A DNA stretch of 22,870 nt. It comes from CAYFVR01 sp046541515 (lineage in GTDB: Bacteria; Desulfobacterota; Desulfobacteria; Desulfobacterales; Desulfococcaceae). A model generated the notes under the pieces. That model was not told the DNA's origin and made no database searches. It was given only the letters and a program-made list of their open reading frames with translations. Positions 1 to 8,140 of this stretch are shown here, in pieces. How positions within the stretch are numbered: the stretch's first letter is position 1; every line of letters starts with the position of its first letter. The stretch is taken from positions 1 through 22,870 of the forward strand of contig JBKHDD010000066.1 in NCBI GenBank assembly GCA_046541515.1. The letters run 5' to 3'. The position numbers and the translations under genes are program-made.

Positions 1-383
1 TTGCGCTCCACCGCAATGTCCGCCCCGGTGATCGGCGTGTTCGGGTTGCCGTCGGTGGCCACCAGCCCGCCGTGGGGCAGGGTCAGCACCCGCCGGTCCG
101 GGGAAAGCAGCTCGATTATATTGTCGGGCGTGCCACCGGGAAAGCGAAGCACCGGATCGGACAGGTCGATGTCCGACCGGACCTCCAACGCCCCGGTTCG
201 CTCCCCGGTTCCATGGCCGCCCAATCCCCCGCCGGACACCTCGACCGCTTCCATGGAAATCACGATGGCCGGCAGATCGTTGGGCCGTCGCGGCACCCCG
301 CCACCGATGGAATCCATGGCGGGATTGTCCAAGCGGGGCAGCAGAAAATCGGCGATGGCGGTTTGGAGGCGGTTAAGGGACAT
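1..383 (-). CDS. Hypothetical protein, partial (3' end outside window)
   Basis: An open frame begins with ATG at 383 and runs off the left edge of the window, giving the first 127 residues. The start is 24 bases after the stop of the 1080-residue gene, with a G-rich stretch just upstream, so it is probably translated from the same mRNA. The visible part begins MSLNRLQTAIADFLLP, continues with a Gly/Pro-rich segment, and then has a beta-rich stretch around LSPDRRVLTLPHGGLVATDG (residues about 92-111). It has no cysteine, signal peptide or membrane segment. I do not recognise the family. The context of two other cysteine-free, structural-looking proteins suggests a component of the same assembly. 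Its true length is unknown. Confidence 0.7.
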   Translation of the reverse strand, partial: MSLNRLQTAIADFLLPRLDNPAMDSIGGGVPRRPNDLPAIVISMEAVEVSGGGLGGHGTGERTGALEVRSDIDLSDPVLRFPGGTPDNIIELLSPDRRVLTLPHGGLVATDGNPNTPITGADIAVER

Positions 384-407
384 GGGGGGCTCCCGCGATA
401 TTTCCGA

Positions 408-3400
408 TCATGGCAACACCCCCTGCAACCCTTCAAACGATTCCCCGGTTCGCTCCAGCCCGTCGTCCAATTGCTCGGCGATGACGGCGAGTTCCTCCAG
501 GATCGGGGCGAGGAGTTCGCGGACGTTGAGGTCTCCGGCGGCGTCGAGAATGCGTTCGTAGGTCTGGATCAGGGATTCCAGCAGGACGGTGGGCCGCAGG
601 GATTCGAGCACTGCCACCGAATCCTTGAAGGTGTCGATGACCGCCCGCACCGGGGCCAGGGGATCGTAGTCGGCGACGGTGGCCTGCAAATCTTCGAAGG
701 CGGTCAGCGGTTCTTCCAGCAGTCCGCTGGGGCGCAGGGCGGTGATCTGGTCCCGGAGGGCCGTGTGGACCGCCTTCAGCTCGTCGGTGATGATTCCGAT
801 GTCGATGGCGTCCACCAGGGCTTGGAGTTCGGCAATTCCTTCCTTCACCGGCGCGACCAGGCCGGTGTCCACCACTTCGGAAAATTTGGTTTTCACCGCC
901 GCGATCAAGGGTTCCAACGGTCCCAACAAATCGGAGGGCCGCAAATGGGCGAAGACGGCGGCGATGATTTCCATCAGGGAAAGATTGGCCGGATCGACTC
1001 CGAAACGGCGGAGCAGATCGGCGAATCGTTGCTGGACCATGGCCAGCGGGCGCAGGCCGTCCCAGAGCGCCCGGGACACGGTGGTGATCTGGCTGAAGCC
1101 GGAACCGGCGATGGATTGAAGTTCGCCGATCCGGTCCGAGAGCGCGGCGGCGTACCGGTCGCCGTAGCTGAGGGCCGGGCCGAAGAGGGTCTGGGGGGCG
1201 TGGTTGGCCAGGAGCGGGGCGAGGGTTTGGTGGAGAAGCGTTCCGTCGTGGGCGTTCACGGCGGCGGTCAGGGAGCGGTGCCAGCCGGAGGCCCGGGCCA
1301 CGGTGTCTTCCAGGCCGAGGTCGTCCAGCACCGTCCGGACGCCGTCCAGTTGTTCCACCGCCGGGGCCAGCAGGGTCCGAACCCGTTCCGCCCCGTTTTC
1401 CCCGCCGATCCAGCCATGGATTTCCTCGAAGGCCGACACCCGGACGCCCGGCCCGGTCAGGGCGGAAAGGATGTTTCCCAGCGCGGCGGTTCCGCCCGCG
1501 CCCGATCCGGCGCGAAGGCTCAGCAACACCGTGTCGAATTCCGCCTCCAGCTTGGGAATCCATTTCTCCAGATCGATCCGGTCCAGCAGGCCGGTCAGTT
1601 CGGCGGCCACGGAATCCAGATGATCCGCCCAGTCGTCGATCTTGGAAACTTCCTTGAGATCGTTCCGCACGGCGTCCACCCGGTCGGCGATGGGGGCCAG
1701 CAACGACTCCGGATCGAGGGAGTCGTAGTGGGTCAGAATTTCGTCGAAGGCCCCGTCGATGTCGTCCAGGACGGCGGCCCGGAGGTCGAGCCGGGCCACG
1801 GCGGCCTTGGCTTCGTCCAGAATTTCGGTGACCGGCCGCAGGATTTCGTCGGGGTCGATGGCGGCGATGGCTTCCAGAATGGGATCGAAGGTTTGGGCTT
1901 CCAGTTCCGCCAGCGGTTCCCGGGGGTCGTTGTCTTGCAGAAACCCGATCAGTTCCTGGTACTTGGCGTCCACTTCGGCCAGGATGTCGGTGTCCATCCG
2001 AACCAGGATTTCGTCCAGCTTGTCGGTGAGCACCTGCCGCACGTCGGCGTCGAAGTCGATGGCCTTGACCGGTTGCACCGCCTCCTGGAGATCGGCCTCC
2101 ACGTCGTCGGGCAGGATGTCCAGTGGTACGGCGTCGATGGCCGCGGCGGCGGTGTCCATCACGTCGATGGCGGCGTCGAAATAGGGATCGAGCTGGATTT
2201 TTTGGAGGGCTTGGACCACTTCGTTGATGCCGCCTGCCACGTTGCTCATAATCTGGGGCAGCTTTTCCAGCACGGCGTCAATCTCGCTCGCGGCGGTGTC
2301 GAAGGCCGTCTGGAGGGTCGCCGCGCCGGATTCCACGGCGGCCTTGGCGGTGTGGATGGCGTCGGTGGCGGCGGTCATGGCGGTTTCGATGGCGGCCAGG
2401 GAATCGGTCAGCAGGGCGTCCAGCCGCTCGATGGCGTCGGAGATGGGCCGGATGGCGGACCGCACCGCCTCGGCCACCCGCTGGAGATTCAGGCTTTCCA
2501 CCAAATCGCGCATCGCGCCCATGCCGCTTTGCACCGCGTTGGCCACGGCGTCCAGGGCCTGGTTGATCTCGCCGACGAGCCCGGTCACCGTCCCGATGGC
2601 GTCGGAAACGGGGCGGGTGACGGCCGAGGCGTCGAACTCCTCCACCGCCGCGATCAGCCCGGCGATTTCGGCGGCCATCCGGTCGGTCAGCGTCTCCACC
2701 GGGGAATCGATCCCGGACCAGTCGGCGGGAAGCCGTTCGTCGATCCAGGTTTGGAGGGAGATGGAAAATTCGCGGATGGGATCGGGAACCTGGTGTTCGG
2801 AGAGAAGCTGGAGGGCGTCGGCGATTCGTTGGAGCGCGCCGGGCAGGTCGGCGTGGGTCAGGGCCGCTTCGCCGAAGCCGAGGCCCCGCTGGATCAGGCG
2901 ATGGAATTCGTTGAGCGCCCCGATGTATTCGCCCACCAGCGCCCCGATGGCCCGAACCGCTTCGGGATCGTCCGGATCGGCGGCGGCGATCCGGTCGGTC
3001 AGATCGGTGTTGTCGAACCAGGCGGTTAGCTGATCGCGGAGGCGGTTTAACTCGCCGGGCGGAAGCAGGCCCGCCATGCGCCGGCCGGTTTCCGCGATGT
3101 GGTTCACGCGGCTCCAGACCGCCATGAGCCCGCCGGTGGCGGCGAGAATTCGCGTGAGCGCCTCGCCCTTTTGGGTAACGCCGGCAATGGGGCCGGTCAA
3201 ATCCAGCGCCCCGCCGGAGAGGGATTCGGCCAATCGGGCCGCCGCGCCGAGGGTGTCGTCCTCCAAAATTCCCGCCGCGCCGCCCAGGGTCGCGGCGATG
3301 TCGCTCAAATCGGGCGGGCCCTCGCCGGTGTCGAACCGCTCTCGCAGGCGGGTGAGAAGTTCGGCGGGGTTGCCGGCGAGGAAGGTTTCGGCCTCTTCGA

Positions 3401-3650
3401 TCACGCCGGTCAGCGGCGCGAGGAAGCCGGCCGGATCGGCCAGTTCCCCGAGGCCCGCGAGTCCTTGTCCGGAGACGGCGTTCACGGCGTCGGTCACGGG
3501 GCCGAGGTCCAGGGCGCCGAGCGGCCCGGCCGCGCCCGAGAGGGATTCCACGTCGAGGGCCGGCGCGTCGGCGGAAACGCCGGAGAAGGCGCTTTCCAGG
3601 TCGCCCAGGTCGAAGGAGAATCCACCGGAAATGCGGTCGAGGAGCGCCAT
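408..3650 (-). CDS. Large acidic helical-repeat protein, function unknown
   Basis: This 1080-residue protein starts at an ATG that overlaps the stop of the upstream gene by one base (TGATG), which implies translational coupling. It appears free of cysteine, has no signal peptide or membrane helix, and is rich in Ala, Leu, Asp and Glu. Most of it reads as successive amphipathic helices with a loose repeated pattern: Asp-Pro or Arg-Pro, two residues, Leu-Leu, one residue, Pro, then a helix. Examples are DPESLLAPIADRV, DPDEILRPVTEIL, RPSDLLGPLEPLI and VRELLAPILEEL. The region of about residues 330-480 looks like continuous coiled-coil. Elongated repeats like this occur in scaffold, tether or tape-measure-like proteins, but no family is recognisable. 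A long open frame on the opposite strand over the same bases is a G+C-driven shadow. Confidence 0.82.
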   Translation of the reverse strand: MALLDRISGGFSFDLGDLESAFSGVSADAPALDVESLSGAAGPLGALDLGPVTDAVNAVSGQGLAGLGELADPAGFLAPLTGVIEEAETFLAGNPAELLTRLRERFDTGEGPPDLSDIAATLGGAAGILEDDTLGAAARLAESLSGGALDLTGPIAGVTQKGEALTRILAATGGLMAVWSRVNHIAETGRRMAGLLPPGELNRLRDQLTAWFDNTDLTDRIAAADPDDPEAVRAIGALVGEYIGALNEFHRLIQRGLGFGEAALTHADLPGALQRIADALQLLSEHQVPDPIREFSISLQTWIDERLPADWSGIDSPVETLTDRMAAEIAGLIAAVEEFDASAVTRPVSDAIGTVTGLVGEINQALDAVANAVQSGMGAMRDLVESLNLQRVAEAVRSAIRPISDAIERLDALLTDSLAAIETAMTAATDAIHTAKAAVESGAATLQTAFDTAASEIDAVLEKLPQIMSNVAGGINEVVQALQKIQLDPYFDAAIDVMDTAAAAIDAVPLDILPDDVEADLQEAVQPVKAIDFDADVRQVLTDKLDEILVRMDTDILAEVDAKYQELIGFLQDNDPREPLAELEAQTFDPILEAIAAIDPDEILRPVTEILDEAKAAVARLDLRAAVLDDIDGAFDEILTHYDSLDPESLLAPIADRVDAVRNDLKEVSKIDDWADHLDSVAAELTGLLDRIDLEKWIPKLEAEFDTVLLSLRAGSGAGGTAALGNILSALTGPGVRVSAFEEIHGWIGGENGAERVRTLLAPAVEQLDGVRTVLDDLGLEDTVARASGWHRSLTAAVNAHDGTLLHQTLAPLLANHAPQTLFGPALSYGDRYAAALSDRIGELQSIAGSGFSQITTVSRALWDGLRPLAMVQQRFADLLRRFGVDPANLSLMEIIAAVFAHLRPSDLLGPLEPLIAAVKTKFSEVVDTGLVAPVKEGIAELQALVDAIDIGIITDELKAVHTALRDQITALRPSGLLEEPLTAFEDLQATVADYDPLAPVRAVIDTFKDSVAVLESLRPTVLLESLIQTYERILDAAGDLNVRELLAPILEELAVIAEQLDDGLERTGESFEGLQGVLP

Positions 3651-4246
3651 CAGTCGAAAATCCCCGTCAGTTCGCCCAGCAAATCGGGAATGGCGTCGGT
3701 GGCGGCGGAGACGCCGTCCAGGGCGGGCAGGATCGGCGCCGCGGGATCGCCCAGGGTGGGCACGTCCACCAGCAGGCCGGGCAGCTCGAAGCCGTCCAGG
3801 GCCAGATCGGCCAAACCGTCCAATTCCGCGTCCAGCCCCAGGTCCGCGCCCAGGTCGTCGAATCCCGGCTCCGGCGCGGGCGGCTCCACGTATTGCCGCA
3901 GCACGATCCGGTACCGGACCCGGTCGGCGTAGTCGTTGGTCTCCCGGAAATCCAGGTCGGCGACGAGCACCCGTTCCAGCTCCGTGGCCGTCACGATGTC
4001 CGCCACGAAGCCCACCGGCTCCCCGGCCTGGAATTTTTCGCGGACCGTCGTGAAAAATTCGTCGCGAAGCTCTTCGGAGTGCAACGTCCCCACGATTTCC
4101 ACGGCGATCCCGGCCGTGCCCAAGTCCTGGTGCAGGTCCCCGGCCAGTCCCGGCACGGTCAGCGTGGCGAGGCGCCGCTGTTCCAGGGCGGAAATTCGTT
4201 CAATGCGGGGAACTTCCCATTCGTCCAGCATGGGGGTGATGGCCAT
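3650..4246 (-). CDS. 198-residue protein, possible tail or baseplate-type component
   Basis: This is the first gene of a three-gene unit behind the 4603-4631 promoter. ATG at 4246 is preceded by GGAGG inside the palindrome GGAGGCCTCC, about 9 bases upstream. Residues 1-120 look like one compact alpha/beta domain: it opens with WEVPRIERIS, then has a segment around residues 60-90 with a charged helix (LHSEELRDEFFTTVREKF), and ends in a strand RYRIVLRQYVEP. From about residue 121 to the end it is an acidic Asp/Leu/Pro-rich tail, resembling the Asp-Leu-rich start of the next protein. It has no cysteine. The short domain with two closing strands vaguely recalls small phage tail or baseplate proteins, but I cannot name a family. 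The stop overlaps the next start. Confidence 0.78.
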   Translation of the reverse strand: MAITPMLDEWEVPRIERISALEQRRLATLTVPGLAGDLHQDLGTAGIAVEIVGTLHSEELRDEFFTTVREKFQAGEPVGFVADIVTATELERVLVADLDFRETNDYADRVRYRIVLRQYVEPPAPEPGFDDLGADLGLDAELDGLADLALDGFELPGLLVDVPTLGDPAAPILPALDGVSAATDAIPDLLGELTGIFD

Positions 4247-4276
4247 GGGGGGAGGCCTCCACTTGGGGATGGGGTT

Positions 4277-4291
4277 GGAACCGCGGGTTCC
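4277..4291 (-). promoter_or_regulatory. Short hairpin upstream of the 198-residue gene
   Basis: GGAACC and GGTTCC form a 6-bp stem with a 3-base loop, about 30 bases upstream of the start at 4246. It lies just before the ribosome site and could modulate access to it. Role unproven. Confidence 0.3.
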
Positions 4292-4350
4292 CAGGGGGAA
4301 TTTCGGCGGAATCGGGACCGCCGCGACCCGACCGCGAAAGCGGCAGGAAA

Positions 4351-4370
4351 CCCTTCGAAGGGAATTCCCT
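4351..4370. promoter_or_regulatory. Two overlapping perfect palindromes
   Basis: CCCTTCGAAGGG (4351-4362) overlaps AGGGAATTCCCT (4359-4370). Sharing the AGGG arm means only one can form as a hairpin at a time in RNA. As DNA they could be paired protein-binding sites. They lie in the long leader of the 4246 gene. Confidence 0.3.
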
Positions 4371-4539
4371 GGAATCGCCTCGAAGGTTCAATCAAATGGA
4401 ATCGGGAAACGGATCAGACAACCGCGGAAGAAAGAATGGAACGGATGGGTGATCCATACTGCCGGTTGGGATGTGTCCTTTCGGACGAAACAGCCGGACA
4501 AATGTCCTTTGCCGTTGAGAAGAAAGCGTGTTGCAGACA

Positions 4540-4555
4540 TTCCCGATTTCGGGAA
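4540..4555. promoter_or_regulatory. Perfect 16-base inverted repeat, possible operator
   Basis: TTCCCGA and TCGGGAA flank two bases. The repeat lies about 40-55 bases downstream of the start point expected from the 4603-4631 promoter. It could be an operator or a leader hairpin. There is no T-run on the transcript's 3' side, so it is not a classical terminator. Confidence 0.4.
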
Positions 4556-4602
4556 AAACATTCAATGATGTGGCGAGAGCAAATTCTGAGACGCTGGTAA
4601 AA

Positions 4603-4631
4603 GTGATAGAGCGAGACCGGCCGAATGTCAA
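4603..4631 (-). promoter_or_regulatory. Sigma70-type promoter for the 4246 gene
   Basis: On the minus strand a perfect -35 box TTGACA (4631-4626) is followed by a 17-base spacer and TATCAC (4608-4603), a 4-of-6 match to the -10 consensus. It lies about 33 bases after the stop of the REC-kinase gene, inside the A+T-richer gap, and points at the three-gene unit beginning at 4246. Transcription would start near 4596. Confidence 0.55.
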
Positions 4632-4663
4632 TCATCCAGTGAAGATTTTTTTCGGGGAATTTA

Positions 4664-6226
4664 TCACAATTCATTTTCGTTGGACGGATTAACCGCCTCT
4701 TTCCGTAGGGGAATCCGCACGGAAAAGGTCGTGCCACGCCCCGACTCGGATTCCACGGCGATCCGCCCCCCGTGCTGGGAAACGATTTTCTGCGTGACGA
4801 ACAACCCGATCCCGGTTCCCCGGCTGGCCTTGGAGGAAAAAAACAGTTCGAACACTTTCTTCCGGGTCGCCTCGTCCATGCCCACCCCGTTGTCGGCGAT
4901 CTCGAAGACGATCTCTCCGTCCTGGATCCCGGCCCGGAAGGTCACCTTGGGCGCGGTCTGGGAGCTGTTCTCGGCGCAGGCGTCCATGGCGTTTTCCAGG
5001 ATATTGACCAAAGCCACCCGAAGCTGTTCGCCGTCCAGGGCGCATTCGATTTGGGAGAGCGCGCCGTCGATCTCCGGAACCAGGGCGATGCCCTGTTGCT
5101 CCATTTTGGGCCGAAGGCTTTCGGCCACCTCGGCGGCGAAATTCCCCACGTTCGCCGGCGCGAATTTCAGTTCCCGCTCCTTGGTGTAGTAGAGAATGTC
5201 CAGCACCATGTTCTTGATCTTCCCGGACATGAGCTTGACCATCTGGAGCCCCTCGGTCACCCGCTCCTTGTCGTCCCGGGAGACGCCGGAATCCAGCAGA
5301 TAAACCCCTCCGTCCAGCCCGGTGAGCAAGCCCTTGATTCCGTGGGAGATGGAGCCGACCATGAGCCCCAGAGAGGAGAGGTGGTCCTTGAGATCCAGAA
5401 TCCGGCCGATGTCGGTGGCCATCACCATGACCCGCTCCGCGGCGCCGTCGCTGCCGGTCAGCGGGCTGGTCCAGGCCATCACCTTCCGCTTTTGGCCTTC
5501 CCGGTCCCGGATTTCCAACTCGGCCTGGCTGGATTTCCCGCTCTGGAAGGTCTTGGCCGCCGGGCAATCCTCGCAGGGGGCGTCGCCGTGCTTCAGGAGC
5601 CGATAGCAGGCCATATCGTCTTCGGACTCGTCCAGGGCGAAATCCTCCCGGAAACGCCGGTTGGCGGCCCGGATGGTCCAGTTCCGGTCCACCACGGTCA
5701 CGTAACCGGGAATCCCCTCGAAAAAATCCCGGTACAACTCGGCGGAAGAATCCCCGGCCTCTTCGTCCTCCTGGTGCGCCTCCAGGGAAACCAGCCGCTC
5801 GGTCTTGGTCTGCACCAGGTGCTCCAGGGTTTCGGTGTAGTCCCGGAGCTTCCGGCGAATCAGCAGGTTGTTCCGGGCCTTGCGCAACGCGGTTTCCAGC
5901 TCGGTGTCGTCGATGGGCTTGGTGATGAAATCGGTGGCCTCGTTTTTCAGGCTGCGGATGGCCAACTCCATGTCGCCGTGTCCGGTGATGACGATGACCT
6001 CGGTTTCCGGGTTTTCCCGCTTGATCTCCCGCAGCAGGCGAATGCCGTCCATGCCCGGCATTTTGATGTCGGTGACCACGATCTCCGGCGCGGTCTCGCG
6101 GAACCGCGCCAGGGCATCCTCGCCGTTCTCGGCGGTGGAGACCGCGTAGCCCATCTCCGACAGAGAAATGCGCAGCACCTTCCGGATGCCCGGCTCGTCG
6201 TCCACCAGCAGAATGTTTTCGTTCAT
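4664..6226 (-). CDS. REC-PAS-histidine kinase (soluble hybrid sensor)
   Basis: This 520-residue cytoplasmic protein starts at the ATG at 6226, which overlaps the stop of the sigma54-activator gene (ATGA). Residues 1-120 are a receiver domain with the acidic pair D9-D10, phospho-acceptor D53 in VTDIKMPGMDG and K103 in ITKP. A helical linker follows, then a PAS domain (about 165-275) with a Cys cluster: C207, C218, C221. The kinase core has an unusual H-box SISHGIKG with H295. The ATPase domain shows N412 in the N-box, DNGVGM (445-450) and GTGIGL (470-475). There is no membrane segment. The gene ends with tandem stops TGA TAA. With a receiver at the N-terminus it probably receives phosphate from another kinase, the heme kinase at 8141-10486 being the obvious candidate, and passes it on. 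The longer frame extending to 8095 is an artefact over the preceding gene. Confidence 0.93.
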   Translation of the reverse strand: MNENILLVDDEPGIRKVLRISLSEMGYAVSTAENGEDALARFRETAPEIVVTDIKMPGMDGIRLLREIKRENPETEVIVITGHGDMELAIRSLKNEATDFITKPIDDTELETALRKARNNLLIRRKLRDYTETLEHLVQTKTERLVSLEAHQEDEEAGDSSAELYRDFFEGIPGYVTVVDRNWTIRAANRRFREDFALDESEDDMACYRLLKHGDAPCEDCPAAKTFQSGKSSQAELEIRDREGQKRKVMAWTSPLTGSDGAAERVMVMATDIGRILDLKDHLSSLGLMVGSISHGIKGLLTGLDGGVYLLDSGVSRDDKERVTEGLQMVKLMSGKIKNMVLDILYYTKERELKFAPANVGNFAAEVAESLRPKMEQQGIALVPEIDGALSQIECALDGEQLRVALVNILENAMDACAENSSQTAPKVTFRAGIQDGEIVFEIADNGVGMDEATRKKVFELFFSSKASRGTGIGLFVTQKIVSQHGGRIAVESESGRGTTFSVRIPLRKEAVNPSNENEL

Positions 6227-7998
6227 GGCTCCCCCCCGCCGGTTTGGGACGACGGCCCGCCCTCGATATCGAGAACTTCGTCGTCGATTTCGTATTTCTT
6301 CATCTTCCGCCACAGGGTGGTGCGGTCCATGTGCAAGGCCCGAGCGGTCAGCGTCTTGTTGCCTTCGCATTCCTGCAGGGTCCGGATGATGGCCGCACGC
6401 TCGCCGGTCTCCGCGTCGGCCTCCGGGCTCTCCTCCCCGTTCCGGCGGCGGGCCTGGGCCCGCTTGCGGATGGAGACCGGAAAATGGCAGGGCTCGATTT
6501 CGCCGCCCCGGCAGATGATCAGGCAATGCTCCAAGGTGTTTTCCAGCTCCCGGACGTTGCCGGGGTAGTCGTAATTCAGCAGCAGCTCCATGGCCGCCGG
6601 AGAGACCCGCGGCGCGGACAAATCGTTGTGGAGCGCCACCCGCTTCAGGATGTGGGGGATCAGCAACGGCAGGTCGCCCTTGCGCTCCCGCAGGGGCGGC
6701 AGCTCCAGGTGCAACACCTTGATCCGGTAGAACAGATCCTCCCGAAACCGCTTTTCCCGCACCAATTTTTCCAGATTTTGATTGGTGGCGGAAATGATCC
6801 GCACGTCCACTTTGGTGGTGTGTTCGCTGCCCAGGGGATAAAATTCCTTGTCCTCCAGCACCCGCAGCAGCTTGGCCTGGAGGGCCAGCGGCATGTCGCC
6901 GATTTCGTCCAGAAAGATGGAGCCGCCGTCGGCTTCGGCAAACCGGCCGGACTTGTTCTTGTCCGCGCCGGTGAATGCGCCCTTCACGTAGCCGAACAGC
7001 TCCGATTCCAGCAGGTTGTCCGGCAACGAGGCACAGTTGACCTTGACGAAGGGCCGCTTCGCCCGGGGGCTCACGTTGTGGATGATTCGGGCCAGCAGGT
7101 CCTTGCCGGTGCCGGTGTCGCCGTTGATGAGCACGGTTGCGTTGTTGGCGGCCACCACCGGGATGATGTCGAAAAGCTGGCGCATGGCCGGGTCCTTGCC
7201 CACCATGTCGTGGTAGGTGTATCGGTCCCGGAGCACCTGATCGAACCGCCGGCGGAGGGAAAGATCGGTGAAGGTGAGCAAACCGCCCACGAACCGGCCG
7301 CTCTCGTTTTTCATGGACATGTACTGCAGGCCGGCCGGCAGCCCCTGGCCCGAAGCGGTCCGGACCATGGTCTCCAGGCGGCGGCGGAACCCCTCCTGGC
7401 GCCGGTTGTTCCGGGCTTCCAGCAATTCGTTCACCAAATCGGCGTCGAAGACCTGGCTCGCCGGCTTGCCCAGCAGATCGGCCCGGGAAAAGCCGGTGAT
7501 GGTTTCGGCCATCTTGTTGAAAAAAGTGATGTGGTGGCTCCGGTCGGCCGTGAGGACGCCCAGGTCCAGGTTGTCCAGAATCACCTTGAGCTTGGTGTCT
7601 TCGAAGCGGATGCGCTGGATCAGGCTGCGGAAGGCGGTCTGGTCCTGGAAGATTTCGATGCAGCCGACGATCTCGCCCTTGGCGTCGTGGAGCGGGGCCT
7701 CGATCTTGGTCAGGGAGGAGCGGCCCCGGTTTTCGTCGTACATCTCCACCGCGCGGACCACGGCTCGCCGCAGTTCCTGCCTGGTTTCGAGGTACTTGCA
7801 AACGCCGCCGCAGAGGTAGTCCTTGAAATGCAGGTAGCAGAACTTCCCCAGGAGATCGGCCTCGCGGTGTCCGCTGAGCATTTCGGCGGACGCGTTCATG
7901 GCGGCGACGCGCCGGTCCGGCGTGAGGATCAGCACCCCCAGGCACAGAAAATCGAAAATCCGGCCCAGTTCGCCGTATCGGACAAATTGTTCCTCCAT
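6223..7998 (-). CDS. Sigma54-dependent transcriptional activator with two PAS domains, no receiver
   Basis: This 591-residue NtrC-family enhancer-binding protein activates sigma54 RNA polymerase. A first PAS domain (about 5-125) has a Cys group C54, C63, C67. A second PAS covers about 135-250. The AAA+ domain (about 263-505) has Walker A GDTGTGKD (293-300), the sigma54-contact loop GAFTGA (340-345) and Walker B GSIFLDE (359-365), so it should be an active ATPase. A Fis-type helix-turn-helix lies at about 535-570. The usual N-terminal receiver is absent, so control must come through the PAS domains or through the neighbouring kinase. The start ATG at 7998 has a weak G-rich ribosome site. The stop overlaps the next gene by four bases. 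Its target promoters are not evident in the window; the start of the hdr cluster outside the right edge is a candidate. Confidence 0.95.
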   Translation of the reverse strand: MEEQFVRYGELGRIFDFLCLGVLILTPDRRVAAMNASAEMLSGHREADLLGKFCYLHFKDYLCGGVCKYLETRQELRRAVVRAVEMYDENRGRSSLTKIEAPLHDAKGEIVGCIEIFQDQTAFRSLIQRIRFEDTKLKVILDNLDLGVLTADRSHHITFFNKMAETITGFSRADLLGKPASQVFDADLVNELLEARNNRRQEGFRRRLETMVRTASGQGLPAGLQYMSMKNESGRFVGGLLTFTDLSLRRRFDQVLRDRYTYHDMVGKDPAMRQLFDIIPVVAANNATVLINGDTGTGKDLLARIIHNVSPRAKRPFVKVNCASLPDNLLESELFGYVKGAFTGADKNKSGRFAEADGGSIFLDEIGDMPLALQAKLLRVLEDKEFYPLGSEHTTKVDVRIISATNQNLEKLVREKRFREDLFYRIKVLHLELPPLRERKGDLPLLIPHILKRVALHNDLSAPRVSPAAMELLLNYDYPGNVRELENTLEHCLIICRGGEIEPCHFPVSIRKRAQARRRNGEESPEADAETGERAAIIRTLQECEGNKTLTARALHMDRTTLWRKMKKYEIDDEVLDIEGGPSSQTGGGEP

Positions 7999-8115
7999 AT
8001 CCCACCCGGACCTTGCCGCCCATCGGACGCCCGCGGAAAACGCTTCGCCGGGCCGGCGATCCCGGTCCCGGTTCGAAACGGCGAGGAATCCGCAATGCGC
8101 CGACGGACCCTTGGG

Positions 8116-8136
8116 AAAAGGCGGCCGCGCGCCGCC
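8116..8136 (-). terminator. Intrinsic terminator-like hairpin after the heme kinase gene
   Basis: Four bases after the stop at 8141, the minus-strand sequence forms GGCGGC-(GCGCG)-GCCGCC followed directly by TTTT. The U-run is short, so termination is probably partial. It falls between the membrane kinase and the activator gene. Confidence 0.5.
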
Positions 8137-8140
8137 CGGA

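Larger units (their letters stand above)
4247..4663. other. 417-base intergenic leader with lower G+C
   Basis: This is the only gap above 300 bases in the window. The part from about 4380 to 4680 is visibly richer in A+T than its surroundings. It holds a sigma70-like promoter for the minus strand (4603-4631) and several perfect palindromes: TTCCCGA-TT-TCGGGAA at 4540-4555, CCCTTCGAAGGG overlapping AGGGAATTCCCT at 4351-4370, and GGAACC-GCG-GGTTCC at 4277-4291. If the promoter is used, the mRNA of the downstream gene has a leader of roughly 350 bases containing these structures. The short open frames here have no convincing ribosome site or composition, so I call no gene. Confidence 0.6.

Noticed and set aside
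72..3029. 985-residue open frame on the plus strand
   Set aside because: It lies antisense to the 1080-residue gene. The product is a Gly/Gln/His/Val-rich composition typical of reverse-frame shadows in G+C-rich DNA, with no domain.
4540..4555. TCCCGA-TT-TCGGGA with a flanking A-run as a terminator of the REC-kinase gene
   Set aside because: On the minus-strand transcript the U-run is on the 5' side of the stem, so it is not an intrinsic terminator in that direction. It also lies downstream of the promoter for the next unit.
4392..4737. Small minus-strand open frames of 79 and 107 residues in the leader
   Set aside because: They overlap the promoter or the REC-kinase gene, lack ribosome sites and have no recognisable features.
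6227..8095. Extension of the REC-kinase frame upstream to 8095
   Set aside because: This part is an Arg/Pro/Gly-rich shadow of the sigma54 activator gene. The receiver domain begins at the ATG at 6226, which overlaps the activator stop.
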